Below, one piece after another: positions 33,753-42,967 of a stretch of DNA of 64,000 bases. The position numbers and the translations under genes are program-made. Location: NCBI GenBank assembly GCA_013289855.1, contig JABCZD010000004.1:124001-188000 (forward strand). Direction: 5' to 3'. A model generated the notes under the pieces. The model worked only from the letters and a program-made list of their open reading frames with translations, was not told where the DNA came from and did no database searches. The DNA is from Acidobacteriota bacterium. GTDB lineage: Bacteria; Acidobacteriota; Terriglobia; Acidiferrales; UBA7541. Within the stretch, counting starts at the first letter, position 1. Every line of letters begins with the position of its first letter.

Positions 33753-34301
33753 CTAGAAAAGTTGAGATAGGGAACCTAACTTCGAATAGAAACTCGCTGC
33801 CGCGTTCGGCGACGCGGACACCGAGCTGTTGAGCAACGACTGCAGCGACGAGAGCGAAGGACCGGCGGTCGCTGTGCTCTGCGCAGCATTTTGCCCACCA
33901 AGTGCCGCCGCCAGTTTGGCGATCGTATTTGACGGTTTCGTGGCGGACGCTGCGCCAATCCCGGCGGCGGGTCCGGTTACGTTCCCAGTCGCTGTGCCGC
34001 TGCCGCCGCTGGTGGGCGTGCTGGTGGTGCCGGCGAGGGAATCGAGATCCTGACGAATCTGGATGAGCTGCTGCAAGCTATTCAAATTCGTCAGTTGATC
34101 CACGAATTGCGTGGGATCGAGCGGATTTAGCGGATCTTGGGCCTGCAACTCGGTGGTCAACAGAGTGATAAATGAGTTGGCGTCCAGCGAATTGCTCGGT
34201 GTGCTCGCCGAGTTGGAGCTCGAGCTGGAGGTACTCGTGGAACCGCCTGCGCCGTTGGTGGTGGTGTCCAGCGGGTTGACGATGGTGTGGACGTTGTTCA
34301 T
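33753..34301 (-). CDS. flgD: Hook-capping protein FlgD
   Basis: A 182-residue scaffold for hook assembly. The conserved N-terminal segment is present (LDANSFITLLTTELQAQDPLNPLDPTQFVDQLTNLNSLQQL). The C-terminal half is short, Thr/Ala/Gly-rich and lacks the usual Ig-like and Tudor domains of enteric FlgD, so this is a reduced form. A Ser-rich run precedes the conserved part. It lies between fliK and flgE, the usual order. Confidence 0.88.
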   Translation of the reverse strand: MNNVHTIVNPLDTTTNGAGGSTSTSSSSSNSASTPSNSLDANSFITLLTTELQAQDPLNPLDPTQFVDQLTNLNSLQQLIQIRQDLDSLAGTTSTPTSGGSGTATGNVTGPAAGIGAASATKPSNTIAKLAAALGGQNAAQSTATAGPSLSSLQSLLNSSVSASPNAAASFYSKLGSLSQLF

Positions 34302-34326
34302 ATTTAGCTCCTCAAGTGCGCGCGAC

Positions 34327-36441
34327 TTACGCGTGCACGCTTAGCCTGCCCTGTGCGTCGAAGATTTCTGCGGTGTCCGAGGAAAATCCCGTGATGGATG
34401 CGAGTTCTGCCGTTCCAGCTGCGGCGGATTGCGAAAAACTCGGCGATTGACGGCCGCCAGACTGGCCGTTTCCGGTAAAGTGCTGGGCTGGGCCGTCCAC
34501 CGAGGTGGAATGCATCGGTGCGTGCAGCAGCGAAATTTGTTCGACGCGCAGTTGTTTGTCGCTGAGTGCTAGCTGCAAAGCGGGTAAATCGATGGCCAGC
34601 GCGGTGTGCGCGTCACGCTTTTCCACGGTGATGGCTGCGCCGACGGTGTCTCCGGAAATTCGCGCGTGCAATTCGATGGCACCGAGGTTATCCGTCTGCA
34701 TAGCGATGTGCATCTCGCTGCGACCGCCACTCTGTGCAAGCTGCGCGGTGCTGACGCAATGATTCGGCGCGGAGGCATCCGACGCGAGATTGGGCAATGT
34801 TGTGGTTGTGGGGTCGGACGCTGCAGGATCCTGCGCCGTTGCGTTTGCAGATGTGGCGCCGGAATTCGCCGAAGCGGCGGGCGAGGCGCCTGGGGCGACC
34901 ACTAGCGACGAAAGCGGGGCGGCATTTGCGTTTTCTGTGGATCCGCCATTCGTCTGCGAAACGGTATCGAGCGCGAACGGCGCGCCCGTGGAGGTCTTTG
35001 GAGAATTTGCCGGTGAGGAAACGGACGCGTCGGATGAGCCCGTGAAGGAATGCTGCGAAGCGGAATCCTGCGGAGCGCTCGATTCTTTCGACGCGGGTGC
35101 GTTTACTGACGGGGTATCTTGCGTGACCAGCGCGTGAGTGTCCGGCAGGTTCAACTTTAGATTGTTCGCGGCGAGCGCCGAAACTGCGACGTGGTCGGCA
35201 AGCGATGATAGCGTCGGAAACGCACCCAAAGGCTCCGCATCGGCGGTGATTTTCGGAGCCGTAGTGGCGGCAATGGTGGAAGGTTGCGAGGTCGCGTCCA
35301 CTTTTGCTGGTTCCGCTGACGGAGTTAGTGGCGGTGGCTTGACGACGCTATCTTTCGTTAGCGAGGCGCGAGGCGAATTCTGCGGCGAGAATGTCGGCAA
35401 TGCCGCTGCGAATTTCGCGATATCTGCGGGAGGCGTGGCTGCGTCTGGAGTTATCGATGAAATCACCGCGAGCGTTGACGAATCGTCGATCGTGGTTTGG
35501 ATATGCGGCGCTTTCGAGACGTCGGCCGCTGGGCTTGCAGATTGCGAAGAAGCGGCAACTCCATCAGGTAGCGAAGTACTGCCCGTCAAGGATGCCGGCG
35601 TTTCCGCGAATTGATCGAGGGCCGATTCATAGACAAGGGAGCTCTTACTGGAGATCGCGGATTCGTCGGCGAAGGATACTAGGGCGCTGGTTGCCATGGC
35701 AGGAGGCGCTGCACCGGCGTTGAGACTCGGATTGTTTGACTCTTTGCCGGCCGGCGAACCGGTTGCGCGTTGATTTGATGACGCGTCTAGTGCTTCGGGC
35801 GCTGCGTCGCTTGTGGTATGCACCCGCGGCGCAATAGTCGAGCGCGCCGATGCTGCGGATTTGATTGATGGTGACAGCGCCGGTGGGGTGAGGAGTGGTA
35901 TCGCTACAACTGGCGGCGTGAAAAAGTCCTTCGAACCCAGGGATGTGGCAGGGGCAGGTGCCAACGATACTGGAGCGTCCACGCTGGCAGCTTTCGCTGC
36001 CGACGAGGGCGCAGCAGTGAGTGGGAGCTGCGCTGCCAGGGGCATCAATTGAACAGATAGCGGCGGCGTTCCGGCAAACGTTGTTGGCAAAGCAGTTGGT
36101 GTGGTCGCGGTCGCTACGGATTTTTCGGATTTCGCGTTTTTTGCTGTGGTCGTTGGCGTTGTCGGGCCTTCGTTTGCGGTGCCGCAGCGCTGCAAGATTG
36201 CGTAGACCAGTCCCGCAAATGAAGAGGGCGCCGTTGGGTCGGAGGACGAACCGGAAGTTACGGTAGATGTCGCAGCGGACGTTTTGACGGAGGGTGGACG
36301 CAGAACTACGCCAGATGTTGCGGTGAACGGCACAGCGGAAGACGACGCAGCTGGCAGCGCACTCGGCATCTTCACAACGGTAGCTGCTGCAGGCGGCGGA
36401 GGCTGCGAAGATGCAATGTTCGGAATGGAGATCGGTTGCAT
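34327..36441 (-). CDS. fliK: Flagellar hook-length control protein FliK
   Basis: A 704-residue protein, mostly Ala/Ser/Thr/Pro-rich low-complexity sequence that serves as the molecular ruler. The C-terminal Flg_hook domain is recognisable (GRSEMHIAMQTDNLGAIELHARISGDTVGAAITVEKRDAHTALAIDLPALQLALSDKQLRVEQISL, read in segments), which interacts with FlhB to switch substrate class. Position between fliJ and flgD supports the call. It is longer than enteric FliK (about 400 residues), which may mean a longer hook. Confidence 0.85.
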   Translation of the reverse strand: MQPISIPNIASSQPPPPAAATVVKMPSALPAASSSAVPFTATSGVVLRPPSVKTSAATSTVTSGSSSDPTAPSSFAGLVYAILQRCGTANEGPTTPTTTAKNAKSEKSVATATTPTALPTTFAGTPPLSVQLMPLAAQLPLTAAPSSAAKAASVDAPVSLAPAPATSLGSKDFFTPPVVAIPLLTPPALSPSIKSAASARSTIAPRVHTTSDAAPEALDASSNQRATGSPAGKESNNPSLNAGAAPPAMATSALVSFADESAISSKSSLVYESALDQFAETPASLTGSTSLPDGVAASSQSASPAADVSKAPHIQTTIDDSSTLAVISSITPDAATPPADIAKFAAALPTFSPQNSPRASLTKDSVVKPPPLTPSAEPAKVDATSQPSTIAATTAPKITADAEPLGAFPTLSSLADHVAVSALAANNLKLNLPDTHALVTQDTPSVNAPASKESSAPQDSASQHSFTGSSDASVSSPANSPKTSTGAPFALDTVSQTNGGSTENANAAPLSSLVVAPGASPAASANSGATSANATAQDPAASDPTTTTLPNLASDASAPNHCVSTAQLAQSGGRSEMHIAMQTDNLGAIELHARISGDTVGAAITVEKRDAHTALAIDLPALQLALSDKQLRVEQISLLHAPMHSTSVDGPAQHFTGNGQSGGRQSPSFSQSAAAGTAELASITGFSSDTAEIFDAQGRLSVHA

Positions 36442-36612
36442 GCGTGGCGGTCAAGCGCCGGGACAAATGGATGCAAGTGGCCGACCAATGAGGAGGGCTT
36501 CCGTTCGAGCTGGAGATTTTGCTGCGGGACTATGAAAACAAATGGCATAGCAAGGCATCGGGTATTCCGTGCAACAGGGGACAAGTGAAAGACACGCGGA
36601 ATGCGGCACGAT

Positions 36613-36630
36613 TTGCCGGGTGCCCGGCAA
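36613..36630 (-). terminator. Palindrome directly after fliJ
   Basis: TTGCCGGG-CA-CCCGGCAA on the - strand starts three bases after the fliJ stop. The arms are perfect over 8 bp. There is no U-run after it; it may attenuate transcription into fliK, which starts about 170 bases further on. Confidence 0.4.
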
Positions 36631-36633
36631 GGA

Positions 36634-37080
36634 TTAGTCGCGCGGATTGAAAGATTCGCGGAAGAGAAATGCTTCATCGGTGCGCTGCTGCTGGCGCCGC
36701 GCCAGGTTTAGTTTGTAGAGTTCTTGCTGGCGTTCGCGCAAACTTTCGAAAATTTCGCGCCGTTGGCGAGCTTCCTGATAGACCTTCAGCTGTTCGAAGC
36801 GCTGGCGCTCCGCGTCTTGAAGTTGCGCTTTTACACGGTGGATGGCGCGCAGCGATGCGGCGTCGCATACGGCGCGAAACTGCCATTGTGCGCCGGAAGA
36901 AAATTGTTCCATCTCGTCCAGGGCCGCGCGGCGCTGGGCTACATCCGCTTGCTGCAGGGCGTCGAGCATCGCGCGCAAACGCGCCACGATGGCCGCCAAG
37001 GCGAAGAGCCGCTGCTCTTCCTGGTGTTCCAGGCTGCGACGGAGACGCAAAACGGATTCGAGTGGGTAGCGAAAGGCCAT
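36634..37080 (-). CDS. fliJ: Flagellar export chaperone FliJ
   Basis: A 148-residue, highly charged alpha-helical coiled-coil protein rich in Arg, Gln, Glu and Ala. It starts MAFRYPLESVLRLRRSLEHQEEQ, the typical FliJ opening, and follows fliI by six bases. FliJ recycles export chaperones and activates the export gate with FliI. Recognition rests on the N-terminus, composition and position. Confidence 0.85.
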   Translation of the reverse strand: MAFRYPLESVLRLRRSLEHQEEQRLFALAAIVARLRAMLDALQQADVAQRRAALDEMEQFSSGAQWQFRAVCDAASLRAIHRVKAQLQDAERQRFEQLKVYQEARQRREIFESLRERQQELYKLNLARRQQQRTDEAFLFRESFNPRD

Positions 37081-37086
37081 GGCGGA

Positions 37087-38397
37087 TTAGCCGGGCAATT
37101 CTTGCAACGCCGTCAAAGTCCTGGCGATTGGCGCAACGTCGGTTTTTTTCTGCTGCAAGAATGCGGTAATTGCGGGCAGCGCCACGATAGCACGGTCGAG
37201 GAGCGGGTCGGCACCTTTTTGGTACGCGCCAACACGAATTAAATCCCCGGAAGAAGTGTAGGCGGCCAGCAGCTGGCGAATGCGACGCGCTTTTTCAATG
37301 TGCGCTGCGGAACATACGGCGGGCATCAAGCGGCTCAGACTGGTGAGCACGGAGATAGGCGGGTAGTGGCCTTGCGTGTTCAGGCGGCGATCGAGCATCA
37401 CGTGGCCGTCGAGCAGCGCGCGCACAGCGTCGACCAAAGGATCCTGCTCATCGTCGCCTTCCATCAAGACGGTGTAGAACGCTGTGACACTGCCGCTGCT
37501 GTAATTCCCCGCGCGTTCGATCAGGCGCGCCAGCAGAGTAAATACCGACGGCGTATAGCCTTTCGCGGTGGGTGGTTCGCCGGCGGCCAGGCCGATTTCG
37601 CGCTGCGCCATTGCGAAGCGAGTGAGCGAATCGACCACTAGCAAAACATTTTTACCCTGTGCGCAGAAATATTCCGCCACGGTGGTGGCCGCCAGCGCGG
37701 CACGAATGCGCAGCAGAGGCGATTGGTCAGAAGTGGATACCACGACCACGGAACGCGCCAGTCCCGCGGGGCCAATGGCATCTTCGAGAAATTCGCGGAC
37801 CTCGCGGCCGCGCTCTCCGACAAGAGCAAGCACAGTCATGTCCGCTGACGTGGCGCGCGTCATCATGCCGATCAGGGTGCTCTTGCCTACGCCACTGCCG
37901 CCGAAAATTCCCACGCGCTGGCCGCGGCCGCAGGTGATCAGGCCGTCGATGGCGCGAATGCCGCAGCCGAGGGCTTCGCGAATGGGCACGCGATCGAGCG
38001 GCAGTGGGGCGTTGTTTTGCAACGGCCAATACTCGCGCGCGCGATAGCGAGGAAGCCCGTCGATGGGCTTGCCAGAGCCGTCGATCACGCGGCCGAGCAG
38101 TGCCGGACCGACGCGGAGAGACGGCTGCGTGCCGCGCGTTACGATGCGATCGCCGTAGCGAATGCCACTTGGGCGCTCCAGCGGCATGGACAAGACGGTA
38201 CGCCCACGGAAGCCTACAATTTCGCCGGAGAATGTTTGTCCGCCTTCGGTGACAATCGCGCAGCCTTCGCCTACCGAGCACAACGGGCCATCCGACTCCA
38301 CCAGATAGCCCACCGCTTTGGTGACTCGCCCCGTCCAACGCAATGCGGAAAAATCTTCCAGCCGGCGAAAGTATGGCTGCAACAAAGAAGGCGGCAT
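37087..38397 (-). CDS. fliI: Flagellar export ATPase FliI
   Basis: A 436-residue type III secretion ATPase. Walker A is GGSGVGKST (166-174), Walker B lies in VLLVVDSLTRFAMAQREIGLA, and the signature PPTAKGYTPSVFTLLARLIERAG is typical of FliI/F1-beta-like enzymes. The ATG at 38397 overlaps the fliH TGA (TGATG); a longer form from 38508 would run over fliH and has no support. FliH-FliI coupling is the usual arrangement. Confidence 0.94.
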   Translation of the reverse strand: MPPSLLQPYFRRLEDFSALRWTGRVTKAVGYLVESDGPLCSVGEGCAIVTEGGQTFSGEIVGFRGRTVLSMPLERPSGIRYGDRIVTRGTQPSLRVGPALLGRVIDGSGKPIDGLPRYRAREYWPLQNNAPLPLDRVPIREALGCGIRAIDGLITCGRGQRVGIFGGSGVGKSTLIGMMTRATSADMTVLALVGERGREVREFLEDAIGPAGLARSVVVVSTSDQSPLLRIRAALAATTVAEYFCAQGKNVLLVVDSLTRFAMAQREIGLAAGEPPTAKGYTPSVFTLLARLIERAGNYSSGSVTAFYTVLMEGDDEQDPLVDAVRALLDGHVMLDRRLNTQGHYPPISVLTSLSRLMPAVCSAAHIEKARRIRQLLAAYTSSGDLIRVGAYQKGADPLLDRAIVALPAITAFLQQKKTDVAPIARTLTALQELPG

Positions 38398-39056
38398 CAG
38401 CGCACGCGCGGCCGTTGCTCCAGTAAATCCAGGAAGCCTTGTTCGATTTCCTTGAGGTGTATTTCCAGGCTGATCAGCGTGTTGCCCATTTCCGTTTCCA
38501 GGGCGCACTCACCGCGTTTCAGCGTGGGATCGCCCGCGAAATCAGGCGGCGGCTGGCCGTCGGCGTTGGTAGCAAAATGTTCGGTCCAAAAATGCATGTC
38601 TTCGGGATGCGCGCGAAGACGGATATGCGTGCCGCGATCGAGTTTTTCGAGGGCCACATGCACCATCCCGGTGAGCAGCAACGGATCGAGTTGTGCCTCG
38701 CGATGCAAGATCTTGCGCGCGATGGCCAGGGAGAGTTGTACGACCTCCGGCTCGATGCGAGCAAAATAGGTGGCTCGCTCAGTTTTGAAGGCTTCGAGCG
38801 CCGAGCTGACGGCTGAGCGCTGGGCGGTGGCTTCAGCGGCAAGGTCCGCACGCGCGCGCTTTTCTCCTTCTTCGATGCCATGCGTCAGCGCGTCGCGTTC
38901 GCGCTGTTCGGCCGCGGTGCGCAACACGGTGTTCTGGGCGTTCCAGGCAATGGCTTCGTCGCCCACGAGTCCGCTGGGGCCATCGCTCGACGCCGTGTAG
39001 CGAAACGGTTCCGTGGCCACCTCTTGCCGCTGTGCAGCCGCGCGCTCAGACGACAT
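38397..39056 (-). CDS. fliH: Flagellar export regulator FliH
   Basis: A 219-residue FliH/YscL-type regulator of FliI. The middle is a charged Ala/Glu/Arg-rich helix (GIEEGEKRARADLAAEATAQ) and the C-terminal half is the conserved domain (VVQLSLAIARKILHREAQLDPLLL; LRAHPEDMHFW). Its start overlaps fliG by 11 bases and its stop overlaps fliI by one. Confidence 0.88.
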   Translation of the reverse strand: MSSERAAAQRQEVATEPFRYTASSDGPSGLVGDEAIAWNAQNTVLRTAAEQRERDALTHGIEEGEKRARADLAAEATAQRSAVSSALEAFKTERATYFARIEPEVVQLSLAIARKILHREAQLDPLLLTGMVHVALEKLDRGTHIRLRAHPEDMHFWTEHFATNADGQPPPDFAGDPTLKRGECALETEMGNTLISLEIHLKEIEQGFLDLLEQRPRVR

Positions 39057-40068
39057 ACGATTCCCCCTGTTCGGCTTTCAATGCCATCTTGCCTTCGCCC
39101 TCAAGCCTGCGCGCCGTGTTGATCACCTCTTGCTGCGCCGTGCTGACATCCTTGCTACGCATCGGTCCCAGCGCTTCCATATCTTCTTTCATCATCTCTA
39201 CCGCGCGCGAAGACATGCACTTGAAAAAATGATTGCGCAAATCTTCGGAGGCGCCCTTGAGCGATGCGGCCAGCGTCTTTTTGTCTACCTGGCCGAGCAA
39301 TTCGCGCATGCCGACATCCTGCACGTCGAGAAAATCCTCAAACGTGAACATCAGATTGCGGATCGAAGTGGCCAGTTGGGCGTTGTCCTGCTCCACGCTT
39401 TCAAGAATGCTGCGCGTGGACTCCTGATCGATCTGGTTCAGCAAATCCGCGACGGCTTTTACACCGCCATAGGCATGGCGCCGTTGCTGTCCCAGGCTCA
39501 GCAGCCGCTTGTGCAGCACCAAAGCGATTTTCTTCACCATTTCGGGAGAAAATTGCCGCATCTGCGCCAGCCGCTTGACAGCTTGCGCGCGAATGGCGTC
39601 GGGCAAGAGCATCAAGACGTTGCGCGCCACGCGCAAGTTTAAGTGCGCGAGCACCAGGGCTATGGTCTGCGGATGCTCGCCTTGAATGAACTTGGCCAGT
39701 TGCTGGGGGTCGGTTTTCTGCAATGCGTCCAGATTTTGTGTACTGGCTTCGCGTTCGCGATTGACGTCGCTCAGCATGATGCGCGCGCCTTCGGAACCGA
39801 ACGCTTTCTCCAGCAGGCGATTCGCGCAATCCTGTCCGCCTTGCCCGAGCACAGCGTCGTTTTGCGTCAAGCGCTGGTACTCCAGCAGAACCTTCGAGGC
39901 GGTTTCCGGAGCCACGTACTCAAGCTCTGCAATTTCCTGAGTGATCGCACGCACTACCGTCTCCGGCAAACTCTGGAACACCGTGGAAGCCGCTTCGTCG
40001 CCGAGCAACACCATCAGAATGGCGGCTTTGCGCGGACCGTTGATGACTTCGATCGAAGTGGTCACCAT
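39046..40068 (-). CDS. fliG: Flagellar motor switch protein FliG
   Basis: A 340-residue rotor protein that contacts FliF, FliM and the stator. The N-terminal domain (GPRKAAILMVLLGDEAASTVFQSL), middle domain (HPQTIALVLAHL; EHPQ motif present) and C-terminal torque domain (FTFEDFLDVQDVGMRELLGQVDKKTLAASLKGA...NHFFKCMSSRAVEMMKEDME) are all clear. It follows fliF by nine bases. Confidence 0.95.
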   Translation of the reverse strand: MVTTSIEVINGPRKAAILMVLLGDEAASTVFQSLPETVVRAITQEIAELEYVAPETASKVLLEYQRLTQNDAVLGQGGQDCANRLLEKAFGSEGARIMLSDVNREREASTQNLDALQKTDPQQLAKFIQGEHPQTIALVLAHLNLRVARNVLMLLPDAIRAQAVKRLAQMRQFSPEMVKKIALVLHKRLLSLGQQRRHAYGGVKAVADLLNQIDQESTRSILESVEQDNAQLATSIRNLMFTFEDFLDVQDVGMRELLGQVDKKTLAASLKGASEDLRNHFFKCMSSRAVEMMKEDMEALGPMRSKDVSTAQQEVINTARRLEGEGKMALKAEQGESYVV

Positions 40069-40077
40069 GGATGGAAC

Positions 40078-41697
40078 TTAGGCCTCACTCATCCAATTTT
40101 GAATTACACGGCTGGCAGTGGTGGGATCCTCTTTCACGCGCGCCACCAATTCTTTTTTGAGCGCCACGGCTTCCGATATCTCCGAAAGGCCGCGTGTGGC
40201 TGGGGGCAGCGCCGCAGTGACTGCCGGACCGAGTGTTCCCGCCGCAGCCGTAGCGCCGGTCTGGCTGCTGCCACCCGGAGCCTGCAAAATGTGCAAAACT
40301 TGCCGCTTCACGGGACGCAGAATCAGCACATACACCATGAGGAACAGCAGCAGCAAACCGGCATAACGAAGTAATCCGGTCCAGTGTTCGGCGTACGTCA
40401 CAAACTTCTGCACTCTGCCGGGCGGCACGGGCAGATCCACCACGGGAACCAAAAATGAAATGTTCTGCAGCGAGAATTGGTCGCCACGTTTGGCGTCGAA
40501 GCCCACCGCCGCTTTGGCCAGCTCTTCAATCTGCTTCATCTCCGCAGGAGTGCGTTTGCGCCGCGCCTCTGTTGATTTGTCTGTTCTCGGTTCGAGGATG
40601 TCGTCCACCAGAATCGCCGTAGCCACGCGACTGATGCGCCCCGCCGGTTCCAGCACATGGTGCGTGGTGCGGCTCACGGCAAACGTTTTTGTTTCGCTGC
40701 GGATTCCTTGCGATGACGTTGTAGCTTTGGTTTGCGCTGTGGCGGCGGGCGTACCTGCGGGGCTTGCCGTGCTCGCGGCGTTCGGTGTATTGCTGGGCGT
40801 ACCGGGGATTCCGGACGGCGCAAGATCGCCCATGGTTTCGTCCGAGGTTTGCGAACTCAGTAACGCAGTGTTGGCGGGATCATACAGGTCTTGCGTGCTT
40901 TCGCCGGTGGTTTGGTCGTAATCGATAGTGACACTCGATTTGACGTGCTCGCTGCCCACCACCGGCCCCAGCGTTTGCACGACACGTTCGGCCAGCGTGG
41001 TCTCCAGCTCTTGATCACCGATCATGCCAAGCGAGTTGTGCCCGTGGCCGGACGCTGGCATCTGGCCATCGGTGGTTACCACCGTGACATTCATCGGGGA
41101 AAGATCGTCCCAGGCGCTGGAGACCAGATTCGCTACCGCGGTTGAAATGGAATCCGTCAGCCGCGTTCCACGCAGCTTCAGTACGACCGCTGCTTTCGCC
41201 GGGCGTTCTCTTTCGGTGAACAGCGAGTCTCGCGGCAGCACCAGGTGCACGCGCACGGCTTCAACGCCATTCATGCTCTGGATGGTGCGCTCGAGTTCGG
41301 CTTCGAGCGCGCGCTGATAATTTACTTTTTCGGAAAAATCGCTGCCCGACCAATTGGGTTTGTCGAACAGTTCGAAACCCATCCTGCCGCTGGCCAGCGG
41401 GCCCTGCGACGCCGTTTCCACGCGTGCGCGATCAAGCTGGTCGCCGCGCACCAATACCGCTGTGCCATCCGGACTTATTTCGTAGGCGATGTTTTGCGAT
41501 AGCAGGCGCTGCCCCAGCGCCTGCGCGTCTGCCGGAACCATTCCGGAATAGAGTGGCTTGTAGTCTGACCCGCCGAGCAAACGTACAAATATCCACAACG
41601 TGCCGGCGACCAGCACAACGCTGCCCCCCAGCAGCACTCGCTGCCGCGCGTTCAGGCCCTTCAGAAACGCCATGACCTGTTGTTGGATTTTATCCAT
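40078..41697 (-). CDS. fliF: Flagellar MS-ring protein FliF
   Basis: A 539-residue MS-ring subunit with two membrane helices (about residues 20-40 and 440-460). The periplasmic ring-building motifs are visible (YKPLYSGMVPADAQALGQRLLSQNI; FSEKVNYQRALEAELERTIQSMNGVEAVRVHLVLP). The C-terminal cytoplasmic tail binds FliG. A Pro/Thr/Ala-rich linker at about 285-330 is variable in the family. Confidence 0.94.
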   Translation of the reverse strand: MDKIQQQVMAFLKGLNARQRVLLGGSVVLVAGTLWIFVRLLGGSDYKPLYSGMVPADAQALGQRLLSQNIAYEISPDGTAVLVRGDQLDRARVETASQGPLASGRMGFELFDKPNWSGSDFSEKVNYQRALEAELERTIQSMNGVEAVRVHLVLPRDSLFTERERPAKAAVVLKLRGTRLTDSISTAVANLVSSAWDDLSPMNVTVVTTDGQMPASGHGHNSLGMIGDQELETTLAERVVQTLGPVVGSEHVKSSVTIDYDQTTGESTQDLYDPANTALLSSQTSDETMGDLAPSGIPGTPSNTPNAASTASPAGTPAATAQTKATTSSQGIRSETKTFAVSRTTHHVLEPAGRISRVATAILVDDILEPRTDKSTEARRKRTPAEMKQIEELAKAAVGFDAKRGDQFSLQNISFLVPVVDLPVPPGRVQKFVTYAEHWTGLLRYAGLLLLFLMVYVLILRPVKRQVLHILQAPGGSSQTGATAAAGTLGPAVTAALPPATRGLSEISEAVALKKELVARVKEDPTTASRVIQNWMSEA

Positions 41698-41798
41698 GGA
41701 GACCGAATGATCTATCGCTTCTCAGTGCCGGAGAATTCCCATTTGCCGCGCTCGTTGCGCAAGGAACGCGGCGTAGCTTTGATGAATCGGCCTCCCCA

Positions 41799-42119
41799 CT
41801 AAAACGGAATGCCGGAAACCTGTTGATACGCTTGAACTATTTTGTTGCGCACCTGCACCATCATTTCAAAGGCCAGATTCGCTTTTTGCACCGCGATCAT
41901 CGTCGAGTGCACGTCCTGGCCGTTCCCGGTGAGCAGTTGCGCGACTTTTCCGTCGGCTTCGGATTGCAATTCACCCACCTGGTCCATAGCGTTCCGCAAG
42001 GTGCTCATGAAATCGGTATCGCCCGCGGCTCCAGTGCCCACTCCTGCACCCGTTCCCGTACCTATGCCCGACGTCAGGTTGGGGGTGCCGGACGGTAATC
42101 CTGGTATGGCGTTGCTCAT
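41799..42119 (-). CDS. fliE: Flagellar hook-basal body protein FliE
   Basis: A 106-residue MS-ring/rod junction protein. The C-terminal half carries the family motif (MIAVQKANLAFEMMVQVRNKIVQAYQQVSGIPF). The N-terminal 30 residues are Gly/Thr-rich. GAGGAG lies a few bases before the ATG. The order flgB-flgC-fliE-fliF is standard. Confidence 0.93.
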   Translation of the reverse strand: MSNAIPGLPSGTPNLTSGIGTGTGAGVGTGAAGDTDFMSTLRNAMDQVGELQSEADGKVAQLLTGNGQDVHSTMIAVQKANLAFEMMVQVRNKIVQAYQQVSGIPF

Positions 42120-42170
42120 CGCAATATCTCCTCAGCTCGGCAAAGCGCGTCGCGGCTTCCGCAGGCGTTT

Positions 42171-42611
42171 TTAGCTCAACAGCGAAATAGACGTCTGAAT
42201 CATGTTCTTAGTGGCCGCGATGGCCGAGGCGTTGATTTCGTAGGCGCGCGCCGCGCCCATTAAGTTGACGGTCTCCTCCGCAGGATTGATGGCTGGATAG
42301 GCCACGTAGCCCTGCTCGTCCGCGTCCGGATGCCCGGGTTCAAAGCGCCGCACTGCGGGCGTTGGATCCGCTTCCAGCCCTACCACGTGCACCTCTTCGG
42401 CGTGTAAGTCGGCAAACGAGGCCAGCATCATGCCAAACCCCGTGGGCGCAGTTGGACGCGCACCGAAAACGACGTTCATGCGCTGATACGGTCCACCGCT
42501 TTCCGTGCGTGTGGTTTCCGCGTTGGCCAGATTGGCGGAAATAATTTCCGCGCGCATGCGTTCCGCAAGCAGCGCCGAGCCGCTGATTTCCAGTACGCGA
42601 AAGAGATTCAT
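42171..42611 (-). CDS. flgC: Flagellar basal-body rod protein FlgC
   Basis: A 146-residue proximal rod protein. N-terminal motif: ISGSALLAERMRAEIISANLANAETT; C-terminal motif: NLMGAARAYEINASAIAATKNMIQTSISLL. The ATG at 42611 overlaps the flgB stop by four bases; a longer reading from 42992 is a shadow of flgB. Confidence 0.93.
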   Translation of the reverse strand: MNLFRVLEISGSALLAERMRAEIISANLANAETTRTESGGPYQRMNVVFGARPTAPTGFGMMLASFADLHAEEVHVVGLEADPTPAVRRFEPGHPDADEQGYVAYPAINPAEETVNLMGAARAYEINASAIAATKNMIQTSISLLS

Positions 42612-42967
42612 GATTGCCCTTCTTTGATTGCCGTATTCAGTTGCGCAAATTCCGCGCGTAAAATTGCGGTGGCGGCTTTGAATTGCAGTTGTACCTCGGC
42701 GAGAAGCAGCGATTCGCGGTCCACGCTGACGTTGTTGCCGTCCGGCCGTGAAATCAGTCCCGGCACCGGCAGCACGAAGGGACTGGTCAGACTGGTGTCC
42801 GCGCCCATGGCCGCGCGTGCCAATTCGCCTTGAAAGTCCACATCGCGGGTGTGATAGCCCGGGGTGTCCACGTTGGCGAGATTTGTGGTCACCAGCGTTT
42901 GGCGCATGGCATTCACATCCAGAAAGCGTTCCAGCATCATGAATTGCGGCGTGTTCATCCAACTCAT
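42608..42967 (-). CDS. flgB: Flagellar basal-body rod protein FlgB
   Basis: A 119-residue rod protein. The signature RQTLVTTNLANVDTPGYHTRDVDFQGELARA and the NVSVDRESLLLAEVQLQFKAATAIL region are typical. It overlaps the sigma-54 response regulator upstream by four bases and flgC downstream by four, so regulator and first structural genes are translationally linked. Confidence 0.93.
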   Translation of the reverse strand: MSWMNTPQFMMLERFLDVNAMRQTLVTTNLANVDTPGYHTRDVDFQGELARAAMGADTSLTSPFVLPVPGLISRPDGNNVSVDRESLLLAEVQLQFKAATAILRAEFAQLNTAIKEGQS